Shown here: positions 16,358 to 25,892 of the stretch, one piece after another
Layout: each line of letters opens with the position of its first letter
Position numbering within the stretch: position 1 is the first letter of the stretch
NCBI GenBank assembly: GCA_003235325.1
Contig: QJWQ01000010.1
Coordinates: 1-47,805 of the forward strand
From: Gammaproteobacteria bacterium
Lineage (GTDB): Bacteria; Pseudomonadota; Gammaproteobacteria; Pseudomonadales; Porticoccaceae
Length of the DNA: 47,805 nucleotides
Direction: 5' to 3'
Made by a program: the position numbers and the translations under genes
Notes under the pieces: model-generated
Seen by the model: only the letters and a program-made list of their open reading frames with translations
Database searches by the model: none
Told to the model about the DNA's origin: nothing

Positions 16358-16650
16358 GCAAGGCCAGTCTGGAAACCACCGCCGACTGTCTGGTGGTTCG
16401 GGGTGTCCTGGACTTCGACAGCGTGGTCGAACTGGCGTCGTCGGGCAGTCGCTGGCTGTCGCAATCAGCGCCGAACCCCTGCCGGCTCGATCTCGGCGGC
16501 GTCAGTTTCAGCAACAGTGCTGGCGTCGCCCTGGTACTGACCTGGATGCGAACCGCGGCCAGAGCCGGACGACGGCTGCAGGTGGACAATATTCCCGACA
16601 GCATGGTGGCCATGATTCGACTCGGCGGCCTTGAGACCGTTTTCAAATAA
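16354..16650 (+). CDS. mlaB: STAS-domain protein, Mla complex cytoplasmic subunit
   Basis: A 98-residue STAS-domain protein starting with GTG and overlapping the mlaC stop by 4 bases. The segment CRLDLGGVSFSNSAGVALVLTWMR carries the STAS conserved region, with Ser and Gly near the helix start. In E. coli MlaB binds MlaF and stabilises the transporter. The order F-E-D-C-B matches the standard mla operon. The outer-membrane partner MlaA is not encoded in this window. About 630 bp without genes follow. Confidence 0.88.
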   Translation: MSKASLETTADCLVVRGVLDFDSVVELASSGSRWLSQSAPNPCRLDLGGVSFSNSAGVALVLTWMRTAARAGRRLQVDNIPDSMVAMIRLGGLETVFK

Positions 16651-17276
16651 ATTGGGGCACCGACCTGTCCAATCCAGGGATGGTGTCTGCCAGCCAAACG
16701 GACTTCAAATCACTGAATAATTTTCTGCCAGGGAATGGTTATATTCAGGTGCGGAATATAATAAAGTCCGAAAAATAATCAGAAAACATATAAGGCGTAT
16801 CTCTTATTCAATCCAGTAACTAAGGAAAACGACAGATTCGGCCCGGGCCCGGCCTCTATCAGGCTGTTGAAATACATTTTTTTATTCGGCCTGATCCGGT
16901 ACCTGGACGTATCGGCAAAAAAATAGCATCTAACTCATTGATTTTGAATGAATACGAAAAATAAAACTTAATCGTTTGCGAGGTGTGGAAAAGTCAGGAA
17001 GACTTTTTCAATACCTGATACGGGATAGCCGCCAACAAATAACATGGCTGCCTGTCCCGGTTTGAACCGGCTGTGTTGATCACGGACCTGAAAATGATGG
17101 AGAAATCACTGGTGACTGACAGCATCGGGCAGGTCTGCCCGTCGAGGCATCAGGGCATGGCGACTCTGAACAGGATTTCCGGACCACTGCAGAAGTGTTA
17201 AGTAAACCTTAAGGAATGAAAGGCATCATGCCTCAACTTTTAACCTGAAAAATCAGAATCCAGGAGACATTCGACA
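16651..17276. other. 626-bp AT-rich intergenic region before arn
   Basis: No gene is convincing here. The stretch 16700-17000 is much more AT-rich than its neighbours. A perfect TATAAT at 16757-16762 has no matching -35. A hyphenated palindrome CCGGTT-TG-AACCGG lies at 17057-17070. A short frame from 17095 (about 35 codons) has no good ribosome binding site. At the right end are the PmrA-like box (17197-17213) and a palindrome AGGCAT-C-ATGCCT (17221-17233). Confidence 0.5.
17197..17213 (+). promoter_or_regulatory. PmrA-box-like direct repeat before the arn operon
   Basis: GTTAAG-TAAAC-CTTAAG is a direct repeat with an 11-bp period, matching the known PmrA (BasR) site YTTAAK-N5-YTTAAK at all but the first base. 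It lies 64 bp before the first arn gene. In enterics PmrA activates arn in response to Fe3+, low pH and cationic peptides. No pmrAB genes are in the window. Confidence 0.55.
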
Positions 17277-18320
17277 GTGAAGGTATTGATCCTCGGGGTA
17301 AACGGCTTTATCGGTCACCACCTGACCACCTATATCCTCAACCACAAGGACTGGGAGGTCTATGGCATGGATATGCAGTCTGACCGGCTCAACGGCATTC
17401 TCGGCAACCAACGCTTTCACTTCTTTGAGGGCGATATCACCATCAATCGCGAGTGGATTGAATACCACATCAAGAAATGCGATGTGGTGCTGCCCCTGGT
17501 GGCGATCGCGACGCCGGCCACCTATGTGTCCAATCCCCTGGCGGTGTTTGAACTGGACTTTGAAGCCAACCTGCCCATCATCCGGGCCTGCGTCAAATAC
17601 AAAAAACGCGTGGTGTTCCCGTCCACCTCCGAAGTCTACGGCATGTCCAGGGACAAGGAATTTCACCCCTACGAAACCAATCTGGTGCTGGGACCGCTGA
17701 CCAAAAACCGCTGGATCTATTCCTGCGCCAAGCAGTTGATGGACCGGGTTATCTGCGCCTACGGCCAGGAACAGGGTTTGCAATACACCCTGTTCAGGCC
17801 CTTCAACTGGATGGGTGGCGGCCTCGACAGTATCCATACCCCCAAGGAGGGCAGTTCCCGGGTGGTCACCCAGTTCTTCGGCCACATTGCCCGGGGGGAA
17901 AATATCAAGCTGGTGGATGGCGGCAGCCAGCGCCGGAGTTTTACCTATATCGACGACGGCATCTCGGCGCTGGTCAAAATACTTGAAAACGCCGATGGCG
18001 TCGCCAACGGCAAGATCTACAACATCGGCAATCCCGGCAATGATTTTTCCATTCGCTCCCTCGCCGAAATGATGCTGGAGATTGCCAGGCAGTATCCGGA
18101 ATACCGGGCCGGAGCGGAGCGCGTCAAGCTGGTGGATGAACGGGCGGCAAGCTACTACGGCGCTGGTTACCAGGATATTTACAACCGGGTGCCCTGGATC
18201 AGCAATACCTGCGAGGAACTGCAGTGGGCGCCCAAAACCGGTCTGCGGGATTCCCTGATCAAGATGTTCGAATACTACCGCAATGAGGTGGTCAACGCCG
18301 GCTCCCTGCTACAGTCATGA
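17277..18320 (+). CDS. arnA: UDP-glucuronate decarboxylase (ArnA dehydrogenase half)
   Basis: 347 residues, matching the C-terminal half of E. coli ArnA, which oxidises and decarboxylates UDP-glucuronate to UDP-4-keto-pentose. The NAD-binding GVNGFIGHHL is at 7-16. The short-chain dehydrogenase centre is STSEVYG, with Y and K in WIYSCAKQLMDR. ArnA-type specificity is supported by LVLGPLTKNRWIYS, RPFNWMGGGLDS and DGGSQRRSFTYIDDG. In E. coli this domain is fused to the formyltransferase; here the two are separate genes 2.7 kb apart. The start is GTG with AGGAG 10 bases upstream. The stop overlaps the next start by 4 bases. Confidence 0.93.
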   Translation: MKVLILGVNGFIGHHLTTYILNHKDWEVYGMDMQSDRLNGILGNQRFHFFEGDITINREWIEYHIKKCDVVLPLVAIATPATYVSNPLAVFELDFEANLPIIRACVKYKKRVVFPSTSEVYGMSRDKEFHPYETNLVLGPLTKNRWIYSCAKQLMDRVICAYGQEQGLQYTLFRPFNWMGGGLDSIHTPKEGSSRVVTQFFGHIARGENIKLVDGGSQRRSFTYIDDGISALVKILENADGVANGKIYNIGNPGNDFSIRSLAEMMLEIARQYPEYRAGAERVKLVDERAASYYGAGYQDIYNRVPWISNTCEELQWAPKTGLRDSLIKMFEYYRNEVVNAGSLLQS

Positions 18321-20047
18321 CAACAGTGCCTGTCGCGACCCGGCAATTTCGCAACGGCCAGGCCATTGCCATTTTGCTCTGCATTATCGCGATCTGGTTT
18401 GTCATGCTCGGTTACAGGGACCTGATTGATCCGGACGAGGGCCGCTATGCGGAGATTCCCCGCGAGATGCTGGCCAGCGGCAACTGGATCACTCCCCGCC
18501 TCAACGGCTACAGGTATTTTGAAAAGCCGCCGCTGCAGTACTGGCTGACTGCTGCCGGCTACTGGTTATTGGGGGAAAACAACGCCAGTGCCCGGTTGTG
18601 GCCGGCGCTTGCAGGTTTTGCCTGTAGCCTCTGGATCGGTTTCCTGGGCCTGAAGCTCTACGGCCGGACCACGGCCTGGTACGGGTTTATTATCTGCGCC
18701 AGCAGCATGCTGTACTTTGGCTCGGCACACTTTCTCACCCTGGACACCAGTCTGTCCCTGTTCATTCTGCTGGCCCTGGGCAGCCTGGTCATGGCCCAAA
18801 AAAGCCGGAATCAGGCCGTCCTCCTGAATCGCTGGATGCTCTGTTGCTGGGCGTCCGTCGCCTGCGCCGTGCTCACCAAGGGACCCATCGGCGCCCTGCT
18901 CCCCGGCGGCGCGGTGGTGCTCTATTCCCTCTGGCAACGGGACTGGCGCCTGTGGCAGCATTTGCGCATCATCCCCGGCCTGGCGCTATTTTTGCTGATC
19001 ACTGCCCCCTGGTTTATCGCCGTCAGCCTGGAGAACGAGACTTTTGCCAGCTTTTTTTTCATTCACGAGAACTGGCTGCGCTATACCTCCCCGGTTCATC
19101 ACCACCGGGCATCGCTCTTCTATTTTCTGCCCATTTTCCTGATTGGATGCACCCCCTGGATCTACCAGGTCATGGCCAGCCTGGTCCGGCCCGGCTTTTC
19201 CTGGTGGCCGGATAAAACCTCGACAACCTTTGATCCCGAGCGCCTGCTCTGGGTATTCATTGTTGTTGTCCTGCTGTTCTTCTCCCTGTCTGCCTCCAAA
19301 TTGCCCACTTATATCCTGCCGGCCCTGCCGGCGGCGGCCCTCCTGGCCGCCAGGCGGCTGGCCAGCAGCGGCGGTGTGGCGAGGGACGCTGTCGGCCTGG
19401 GCCTGCTGGCGGCGACAGTGTTGACCCTGGCCGTGATGTTGCCGGGTTTTGGCTCCGAAAACATTCCCGAGGCCCTGTTCCGGGCCTGCCAGCCCTGGGT
19501 GCTGGCCACCGGTATTTTCTTTTCCTGCGGCGCGCTGCTGCTGTTTCTCCTGCGACGGCAACAACTGGCCGCCGTTACCGCGACGGCAATTTGTGCCATG
19601 CTCGGCTACCAGTGCCTGATGTGGGGCTTCCAGGAGATCTCGCCGTCCCGCTCCGCAAGGGTCTTTGCCGAGAAAATAGCTGCCGATCGGACTGGCGCCA
19701 ATGTCGCGGAGGTTTACCTGGTGGAAACCCTGGCGCCATCGCTGGCCTTCTATCTCCGGCGACCGTTGACCCTGGTTGCCGGTCGCGGCGAAATGGCCAT
19801 GGGTATCGAGCTGGAACCTGATAACTGGGTTTCAGGCAGAGAGGGCTTCGTCGGACGCTGGAATAGCGACCGGCAGGCCCTGGCGGTCATTGCCAATAAA
19901 GATCTTGAGCACTATCTGGGCGAGGACCTGCCCGCCGACATTATTTACCGGGGCCCCAGGCGGACCCTGATCAGAAAACCGGACATCAACAGCCAGGTGG
20001 AGGCAAACAAGCATGACCCAGATTTCGGTGGTAATACCGGTATATAA
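18317..20047 (+). CDS. arnT: ArnT-type L-Ara4N transferase to lipid A
   Basis: 576 residues, a GT83/PMT-like membrane enzyme with about 12 membrane helices. It moves 4-amino-4-deoxy-L-arabinose from undecaprenyl phosphate to lipid A on the periplasmic face. The catalytic loop after the first helix reads IDPDEGRYAEIPREM, followed by GYRYFEKPPLQYWL, both diagnostic for ArnT. The C-terminal periplasmic part is of normal length. This copy resembles the classical enzyme most closely of the three in the operon. It overlaps arnC by 35 bases. Confidence 0.92.
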   Translation: MTTVPVATRQFRNGQAIAILLCIIAIWFVMLGYRDLIDPDEGRYAEIPREMLASGNWITPRLNGYRYFEKPPLQYWLTAAGYWLLGENNASARLWPALAGFACSLWIGFLGLKLYGRTTAWYGFIICASSMLYFGSAHFLTLDTSLSLFILLALGSLVMAQKSRNQAVLLNRWMLCCWASVACAVLTKGPIGALLPGGAVVLYSLWQRDWRLWQHLRIIPGLALFLLITAPWFIAVSLENETFASFFFIHENWLRYTSPVHHHRASLFYFLPIFLIGCTPWIYQVMASLVRPGFSWWPDKTSTTFDPERLLWVFIVVVLLFFSLSASKLPTYILPALPAAALLAARRLASSGGVARDAVGLGLLAATVLTLAVMLPGFGSENIPEALFRACQPWVLATGIFFSCGALLLFLLRRQQLAAVTATAICAMLGYQCLMWGFQEISPSRSARVFAEKIAADRTGANVAEVYLVETLAPSLAFYLRRPLTLVAGRGEMAMGIELEPDNWVSGREGFVGRWNSDRQALAVIANKDLEHYLGEDLPADIIYRGPRRTLIRKPDINSQVEANKHDPDFGGNTGI

Positions 20048-21005
20048 CGAGGAGGCGGTGTTGCAACCGTTATTCGACCGGCTCTACCGGGTTCTCGACG
20101 GTTTGCAGCGCTCCTATGAAGTGGTTTTTGTCGACGACGGCAGTCGCGACAGTTCCCCGTCGCTGCTGCGGGCACAGTTCCTGTTGCGGCCCGATGTCAC
20201 CCGGGTGGTTTTACTGCGGGCCAATGCCGGCCAGCACTCCGCCATCATGGCCGGCTTCAGTCATGTGGACGGGGATTATATCGTCACCCTGGACGCGGAC
20301 CTGCAGAATCCCCCGGAGGAAATTCCCAAGCTGCTGGAAAAAATGGACCAGGGCTTTGACTACGTCGGCAGCATCCGGCACGAGCGGCAGGACAAGCGCT
20401 GGCGGGACCTCGCCTCCAGGGCCATGAACCTGGTGCGGGAAAAAATCACCCGCATTCGCATCACCGATCAGGGCTGCATGTTCCGCGCCTACCACAGGAG
20501 TATTGTCCGGGCCCTGGTGGAACACAGCGAGTCGCAGACCTTTATCCCGGCCCTGGCCTTTATCTATGCGGCCAATCCCACCGAAGTGGTGATCGAACAC
20601 CACGCCCGGGCTGCGGGGGAATCCAAGTATTCCCTGTTCAAGCTGATTCACCTGAATTTCGACCTGATCACCAGCTTTTCCCTGGTGCCGTTGCAGATGA
20701 TCTCCATGACCGGCATCGCCATCTCGGCCCTGTCGACACTGTTTGTCATTTACCTTTTCCTGCGCCGACTGGTGGTGGGCCCCGAGGCCGAGGGGGTATT
20801 CACGCTGTTCGCCATCCTGTTCTTCATGATCGGCCTGCTGCTGTTTGCCGTCGGCATCCTCGGCGAATATGTCGGCCGCATCTATGGTGAAATCCGCAAA
20901 AGGCCCAGTTACCTGGTGGCCGAGATCCTGGAAAAACCTCGGGCTGAAAGAAAACAGGTCAAAAAGCCACAACGGGAAGTGCACCTGGCCAGGACCAAGC
21001 CGTGA
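20013..21005 (+). CDS. arnC: Undecaprenyl-phosphate Ara4N-formyl transferase
   Basis: 330 residues. The N-terminal GT2 domain has SVVIPVYNEE, VFVDDGSRDSS, TLDADLQNPPEEI (DxD region) and the acceptor-site DQGCMFRAYHR; two membrane helices at about 235-300 anchor it. ArnC attaches formylated Ara4N from UDP to undecaprenyl phosphate on the cytoplasmic face. GGAGG precedes the start at good spacing. The gene begins inside the end of arnT and overlaps the formyltransferase by 4 bases. The length is close to that of E. coli ArnC (322). Confidence 0.93.
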   Translation: MTQISVVIPVYNEEAVLQPLFDRLYRVLDGLQRSYEVVFVDDGSRDSSPSLLRAQFLLRPDVTRVVLLRANAGQHSAIMAGFSHVDGDYIVTLDADLQNPPEEIPKLLEKMDQGFDYVGSIRHERQDKRWRDLASRAMNLVREKITRIRITDQGCMFRAYHRSIVRALVEHSESQTFIPALAFIYAANPTEVVIEHHARAAGESKYSLFKLIHLNFDLITSFSLVPLQMISMTGIAISALSTLFVIYLFLRRLVVGPEAEGVFTLFAILFFMIGLLLFAVGILGEYVGRIYGEIRKRPSYLVAEILEKPRAERKQVKKPQREVHLARTKP

Positions 21006-21976
21006 CCGGCGCCGCGCCCCGGGCGGTGGTCTTCGCCTACTCCGATGTTGGCGTCAGGTGCCTGTCGACCCTGCTGGCCCACAGGATTGAAATACCTCTG
21101 GTAGTCAGCCACAGGGACAATCCCGCCGAGACCATCTGGTTCGACAGCGTCGCCGAACTGGCGGCACTCAACGATATTGACGTGATCACACCGGACAACC
21201 CCAACACAGCGGATGTCGTGGCACGGCTGCGCCAGTGCCGGCCCGATTGGATTTTTTCCTTCTATTACCGACAGATGCTGGCGCCGGCCCTGCTGGACAT
21301 TCCCCGAAACGGCGCTTTCAACATGCACGGCTCGCTGCTGCCCCGCTACCGGGGACGGGCGCCCACCAACTGGGCGGTGCTCAATGGCGAAACCGAGACC
21401 GGCGCCAGCCTGCACCGCATGGTGTCCAGGGCCGACGCCGGCCATCTCATCGATCAGCAGGCGGTTTCGATCCTGCCAAACGACAGTGCCCACCAGGTCT
21501 ACCGGAAAGTCACCCTGGCGGCGGAGATGGTCATGATGCGCAGCCTGCCCCTGTTTCTGGCCGGGGCAATAGCAGAAACACCCCAGGACCTTGAGCAGGG
21601 CAGTTATTTCGGCGGCAGAAAGCCGGAAGATGGTTGCGTCGATCCCGGCTGGCCGACCCGGCGTGTGCACAACATGATCCGGGCCCTGGCGCCACCCTAC
21701 CCCGGCGCCTTTTTCGATATTGCCGATGTACCGGGCAAAGTCGGCAGCCAGCGCCTGATCATCGAGGGCAGCTACTATCGAGGCCTGCCCGCCGAGCGCA
21801 CAGGTCCCCGAATCTACTGGCAGCAGGGGCGCTGCTGGTTCGATGGTGCCGACGGCGAGCGCCTGCTGGTCCGGGGACTGAGACTGAACGGCGAAGTGCT
21901 CACGGAAGCGGGATTCAGGCAACTGTTTGGCTCGGCCCTGATCCCCACTGGTTATGTACTGAATACGGCGTCATAG
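21002..21976 (+). CDS. arnA: UDP-Ara4N formyltransferase (ArnA formyltransferase half)
   Basis: 324 residues, matching the N-terminal half of E. coli ArnA, which adds a formyl group from N10-formyl-THF to UDP-Ara4N. Landmarks are FSFYYRQMLAPALLDIP, the catalytic Asn and His in FNMHGSLLPRYRGRAPTNWA (N-x-H), and the Asp in RADAGHLIDQQ. A C-terminal OB-fold-like part (about 205-310) ends the domain. It starts with GTG, overlapping arnC. The product must work with the separate decarboxylase encoded at 17.3 kb; whether they assemble as in the E. coli fusion is unknown. Confidence 0.93.
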   Translation: MTGAAPRAVVFAYSDVGVRCLSTLLAHRIEIPLVVSHRDNPAETIWFDSVAELAALNDIDVITPDNPNTADVVARLRQCRPDWIFSFYYRQMLAPALLDIPRNGAFNMHGSLLPRYRGRAPTNWAVLNGETETGASLHRMVSRADAGHLIDQQAVSILPNDSAHQVYRKVTLAAEMVMMRSLPLFLAGAIAETPQDLEQGSYFGGRKPEDGCVDPGWPTRRVHNMIRALAPPYPGAFFDIADVPGKVGSQRLIIEGSYYRGLPAERTGPRIYWQQGRCWFDGADGERLLVRGLRLNGEVLTEAGFRQLFGSALIPTGYVLNTAS

Positions 21977-21979
21977 GCA

Positions 21980-22960
21980 ATGCGGGTGGCGCTCAAGGTC
22001 GACGTCGACACCTACCGGGGCACCCTTGAGGGGGTTCCGGCTCTCCTCAACCTGTTTGATCGCTACGGGATCAGGGCGACTTTTCTGTTCAGCCTCGGGC
22101 CGGACCACACCGGGCGCGCCCTGCGCCGGATTTTCCGTCCCGGCTTCCTGCAAAAGGTGCGCCGCACTTCGGTGACCAGTCATTACGGTTACAGGACCCT
22201 GCTCTATGGCGTCCTGCTGCCGGGGCCCCATATCGGCCGCAAGGCCGGACAAGTACTGCGCGATGCCCGGGACCGGGGCCACGAGGTCGGTGTCCACTGT
22301 TACGATCACGTACGCTGGCAGGACTTCGTCGCCGGCAAGGATGTCGACTGGACCCGGCGGGAAATGGATCGGGCCATGGACGCCTTTCGCGAGGCGCTGG
22401 GGGAGGAACCGGCCACGATCGGCGCCGCCGGCTGGCAGCTCAACAGGCACGTGCTGGCCATCGAGGAGGCCCTGGGATTTCACTATGCCAGTGATGTCCG
22501 CGGCACCGCCCCCTTCTACCCGGTGCTCGACGGTGTCAGCAGCCGCTGCCTGCAGATTCCCACCACCCTGCCCACCCTGGACGAACTGCTCGGCGTCGAT
22601 GGCACGGACATCGACAACGTCCACTCTGCCGTCGAGCGGGCCTGGCAACAGGCTGTTTCCGGGAAACAGGCCCGGGACCAGGTCTACACCCTGCACGCCG
22701 AACTCGAGGGCATGCAATGCCTCGGCGTTATGGAGAGACTGATCCAGTACTGGCGTCAACAGGACGCCGATCTGGTTACCCTGGGGGATATTTATCGCCA
22801 TCTGGACCCGGAGCCGATTCCAAGCGAGACCGTTCCCCTAAAAACCGTTCCCCTAAAAACAATAGTCTGGCAGGAGGTTCCCGGCCGCAGCGGCAAACTG
22901 GCCAGCGAAGGGCAGCTGATATCACCGGCCGCTGACCCGGGGCTGGAACATGCCGGGTGA
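21980..22960 (+). CDS. arnD: Undecaprenyl-P-Ara4FN deformylase
   Basis: 326 residues, a NodB/polysaccharide-deacetylase-fold enzyme that removes the formyl group after transfer to undecaprenyl phosphate. It begins MRVALKVDVDTYRGTLEGVP as ArnD does, with metal-site residues in KVDVDTYRG and VGVHCYDHVRWQ, and the later GAAGWQLNRHVLAIE and LHAELEGM. The last 40 residues run past the usual end of ArnD and hold a perfect 15-bp duplication. It starts 3 bases after the formyltransferase stop and overlaps the next gene by 11 bases. Confidence 0.93.
   Translation: MRVALKVDVDTYRGTLEGVPALLNLFDRYGIRATFLFSLGPDHTGRALRRIFRPGFLQKVRRTSVTSHYGYRTLLYGVLLPGPHIGRKAGQVLRDARDRGHEVGVHCYDHVRWQDFVAGKDVDWTRREMDRAMDAFREALGEEPATIGAAGWQLNRHVLAIEEALGFHYASDVRGTAPFYPVLDGVSSRCLQIPTTLPTLDELLGVDGTDIDNVHSAVERAWQQAVSGKQARDQVYTLHAELEGMQCLGVMERLIQYWRQQDADLVTLGDIYRHLDPEPIPSETVPLKTVPLKTIVWQEVPGRSGKLASEGQLISPAADPGLEHAG
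22829..22858 (+). repeat. Perfect 15-bp duplication near the 3' end of arnD
   Basis: ACCGTTCCCCTAAAA occurs twice in a row without mismatch (22829-22843, 22844-22858). It adds a duplicated TVPLK unit to the C-terminal tail of ArnD. Confidence 0.9.
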
Positions 22961-24635
22961 TTCCGGGTCAGTGACCCGCGTTCAGCCCTTGCCGACGAGC
23001 CGGGCTGTATCGTCTGCCCGATATGAAACGCTGGCAGTGGCCGCGATCGGTCTGGCGCTGTTTACCCTGGGGCTGGGCAACCAGGAATTTACCGGCTTTG
23101 AGGTACGCTTCGGCATTTTTGCCCAGGAAATGCTCCGCAATGGGCCGACCCTGTTTCCCACCACCTATGGCCAGCCCTACCCCGATTACCCCGCCCTGTC
23201 GACCCTGTTTATCTGGGTACTGGCGCATCTGTTCCGACATCTGGACAAACTGGTGGCGGTGTTGCCGACAGCCCTGTCCAGCGCCACCACGCTGGCACTG
23301 ACCTACCGGCTGGTCCGGTTCGAATCCCGCCAATGGGCAGTGCTGGCGGTCTGTTTTGAGCTGCTCACCATCAGTTTTCTGGCCGCGGCCCGGTCCATCT
23401 CCATCGACCAGATGCTGACCACCGTTACCCTGGGCTGCTTCTACCTGTTGTACCGGCAATACCGGCTCACTGATCCGCCCCGGTCAACAGTTCAATACCC
23501 GGCCCTGTTCGGCCTGTTACTGCTGGGCTTTTGTCTGCGGGGCCCGATGGGCATCATTGTGCCTGCAGGGGTAATCTGCAGCTTCTACCTGGTCAACCGG
23601 GACTGGCGCTCGCTGTTGATCTTTGGCCCGGCCGCCGGTGCCCTTCTGGCAGTTGCCGTGGCTGGGCTCTACTGGCTGTCCAGTCGGATCGGCGGCGGTG
23701 ACCTTGCCCGGGAGGTGATCTGGATGGAGGTGGCCGGTCGCCTGTCGGGGCCGGGCGAAAAGCCCCTTTTCTATTATTTCACCAGCAGCATGGGCAATTA
23801 CGCCCTGGGCTTTGTGCCCGCGGTGGTCGTCGCCGGGCTGCTGTCCCCCCGATTGATGCTATCGCGAACACCGGCCAGGGACTGGTCACCGGAACTGCGC
23901 CTTTGCGCCTGGGCGATTGCCTGGCTGCTTCTGATCCTGCTGGGCCTGTCGATTCCGGAGGCAAAAAAATCCCGCTACCTGCTGCCCATGGTGCCGGCGC
24001 TGGCCATCCTGGCCAGCTACCCGTTTATTGCCCGGTCATCTCTGGCAATGAGCCGGGTTGCTGCTGTGCTGCGCTATACATTACTGGTCCTGCCCGGCCT
24101 GTTACTGCTCGCTGCGCCTGGCGCCCGCTTCTACGCCCAGAAAAGCCGGCCGGATCTCCCCGTCGATGGTATGGTGCCGATCCTGTTGTTGGCCCTCTGC
24201 CAGGTCCTGGCGATTGTCGCCTGGCGTCGGCACTGGCATCGGGATGTGGTGCTGGCCCTCGCGGCAGCAGCAGCGGTCTATGTACTCCAGACCGGTCTTT
24301 ATGAACCCGCCAACACCTGGCTGCACCGGTCCCGCACTTTTGTCCGGCAGGTCGAGGCAACAAGGCACGAGGATCCGGCGCCCCTGGCCCTGTTCAATAT
24401 GGAGCGGGACAGCGTGGCAAACCTGTACCTGGTCAATGCCGACGGCGCCGTGGATCCGGTTTTTATCACCACTGACGAGCAACTCACCCGAATGGCACGG
24501 CCCTGCTACCTGGTGATCGCCGACAGTGAAGCGGCCAGGCTCACCGCCGGGGGTGTTAAACTGCCGCCAGCCATTGTCAGCGGCAGGTTTTACGGCGATC
24601 CCTACCGGTTGTACTACCTGCCAGGATCTCTCTAA
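22950..24635 (+). CDS. ArnT/PMT-like membrane glycosyltransferase, second paralogue
   Basis: 561 residues with about 12 hydrophobic segments and the overall pattern of GT83/PMT transferases that use polyprenyl-phosphate sugars. The catalytic loop is divergent: where ArnT has DPDEGRYAEIPREM, this protein has [14 protein letters not shown], so the first acidic residues are lost and one Glu remains. The following region ([15 protein letters not shown]) replaces FEKPPLQYW. It may transfer a different sugar or use a different lipid A site or acceptor. It sits between arnD and arnB, overlapping arnD by 11 bases. Function beyond membrane glycosyl transfer is open. Confidence 0.78.
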   Translation: MPGDSGSVTRVQPLPTSRAVSSARYETLAVAAIGLALFTLGLGNQEFTGFEVRFGIFAQEMLRNGPTLFPTTYGQPYPDYPALSTLFIWVLAHLFRHLDKLVAVLPTALSSATTLALTYRLVRFESRQWAVLAVCFELLTISFLAAARSISIDQMLTTVTLGCFYLLYRQYRLTDPPRSTVQYPALFGLLLLGFCLRGPMGIIVPAGVICSFYLVNRDWRSLLIFGPAAGALLAVAVAGLYWLSSRIGGGDLAREVIWMEVAGRLSGPGEKPLFYYFTSSMGNYALGFVPAVVVAGLLSPRLMLSRTPARDWSPELRLCAWAIAWLLLILLGLSIPEAKKSRYLLPMVPALAILASYPFIARSSLAMSRVAAVLRYTLLVLPGLLLLAAPGARFYAQKSRPDLPVDGMVPILLLALCQVLAIVAWRRHWHRDVVLALAAAAAVYVLQTGLYEPANTWLHRSRTFVRQVEATRHEDPAPLALFNMERDSVANLYLVNADGAVDPVFITTDEQLTRMARPCYLVIADSEAARLTAGGVKLPPAIVSGRFYGDPYRLYYLPGSL

Positions 24636-24672
24636 ATGTCAGGACCTGTCCAACCGTCAGAACCTTTCGCAC
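24619..24672 (+). repeat. Three degenerate 18-bp repeats across a gene end
   Basis: TGCCAGGATCTCTCTAAA, TGTCAGGACCTGTCCAAC and CGTCAGAACCTTTCGCAC follow each other at 24619-24636, 24637-24654 and 24655-24672. The first unit contains the TAA stop of the second ArnT-like gene, so the array extends from coding into the 101-bp gap before arnB. Confidence 0.75.
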
Positions 24673-24736
24673 CGACCGGGACGCCTGCCTTGCCATCATC
24701 CCCCTGAAACCCTTTTGCCTTTTACCGAGACGTTTT

Positions 24737-25888
24737 ATGTCCGCAACCTTTCTGCCATTTTGCAAGCCAGCCATCGAGCAAGCCGATATCGACGCGGTAG
24801 TAGCGGTACTGAGGTCGGGCTGGATTACCACCGGCCAGTGCAACGCCGATCTGGAAGCCGCAATCTGCGACCTCACCGGCGCCGGACACGCTGTCGCCAT
24901 GTGTTCCGCCACCGCCGCCATGCACGTCTACCTTCATGCTCTGGGCATCGGCCCCGGGGACGAAGTGATCACGCCTTCGCTGACCTGGGTGTCCATGGTC
25001 AACCTGATTGCCCTCTGCGGCGCCACCCCGGTCTTTGTCGATGTCGACCGGGACACCCTGATGGTGGAAGCCGGAACCATAGAACGGGCCATTACGCCCC
25101 GCACCCGGCTGATTGTACCGGTACACTTTGCCGGTGCTCCCCTGGACCTGGACCCCATTCGCGCCCTGGCCCGCCAGCGCGGTATTCCCCTGCTGGAAGA
25201 CGCCGCCCATGCCCTGGGCAGCTACTACAAGGGCCGTCCGGTGGGTGACCGGGGCGACGCGGTGTTTTCCCTGCAGGCAATCAAGAACATCACCTCTGCC
25301 GAGGGCGGTGTCTTTGTCACCGACAATGAAGACCTGGCGGCACGGCTGCGGCGCCTGAAATTCCACGGCCTCGGCGTCGATGCCTTCGACCGCAGCCAGC
25401 AGGGTCGATCACCCCAGGCAGAGGTCGTCGAGCCAGGGTTCAAGTACAACCTGCCTGACATGTGCGCGGCCCTGGCCCTGAGTCAGTTGCCGCGGCTGCA
25501 GCAAATCAATCAGCGGCGGGGTGATATCGCCCGCTTTTATTCCGCCGCTTTCCGGGACGTGGCCGGTATCAGCCCCCTCGGGTTGCCGGCCTGGGACCAT
25601 GTCCACAGCTGGCACCTGTTTGTTATTCGACTGGACGAGCAATCGCCCCTGACCCGGGATCAGTTTATCGCCGCCATGAAGGCAAAAAATATCGGCTGTG
25701 GCATCCATTTTCGCGCCATCCACCAGCAGCGGTATTACCGGCAAATGCCTGCCAACAGCCACCTGGCGCTGGCCAATACCGAATGGAACGCCGCCCGCAT
25801 CTGTTCATTGCCCCTGTTCCCGGACATGAGCCGGGGCGACGCCGAACGGGTGGTCGCCGCCGCGGTCAATATTCTCGGCGGGAAATGA
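24737..25888 (+). CDS. arnB: UDP-Ara4O aminotransferase
   Basis: 383 residues, a PLP-dependent DegT/DnrJ/EryC1/StrS aminotransferase that makes UDP-L-Ara4N from the 4-keto sugar. It has [20 protein letters not shown], the cofactor region [37 protein letters not shown], the Schiff-base Lys in [13 protein letters not shown] and the C-terminal [14 protein letters not shown], all typical of ArnB. The length matches E. coli ArnB (about 380). In E. coli arnB is first in the operon; here it is sixth. The stop is 4 bases from the arnE start. Confidence 0.94.
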   Translation: MSATFLPFCKPAIEQADIDAVVAVLRSGWITTGQCNADLEAAICDLTGAGHAVAMCSATAAMHVYLHALGIGPGDEVITPSLTWVSMVNLIALCGATPVFVDVDRDTLMVEAGTIERAITPRTRLIVPVHFAGAPLDLDPIRALARQRGIPLLEDAAHALGSYYKGRPVGDRGDAVFSLQAIKNITSAEGGVFVTDNEDLAARLRRLKFHGLGVDAFDRSQQGRSPQAEVVEPGFKYNLPDMCAALALSQLPRLQQINQRRGDIARFYSAAFRDVAGISPLGLPAWDHVHSWHLFVIRLDEQSPLTRDQFIAAMKAKNIGCGIHFRAIHQQRYYRQMPANSHLALANTEWNAARICSLPLFPDMSRGDAERVVAAAVNILGGK

Positions 25889-25892
25889 CCCC

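Noticed and set aside
17095-17202. Small CDS of about 35 codons before arn
   Set aside because: No ribosome binding site at proper spacing and no recognisable sequence; its end falls inside the PmrA-like box.
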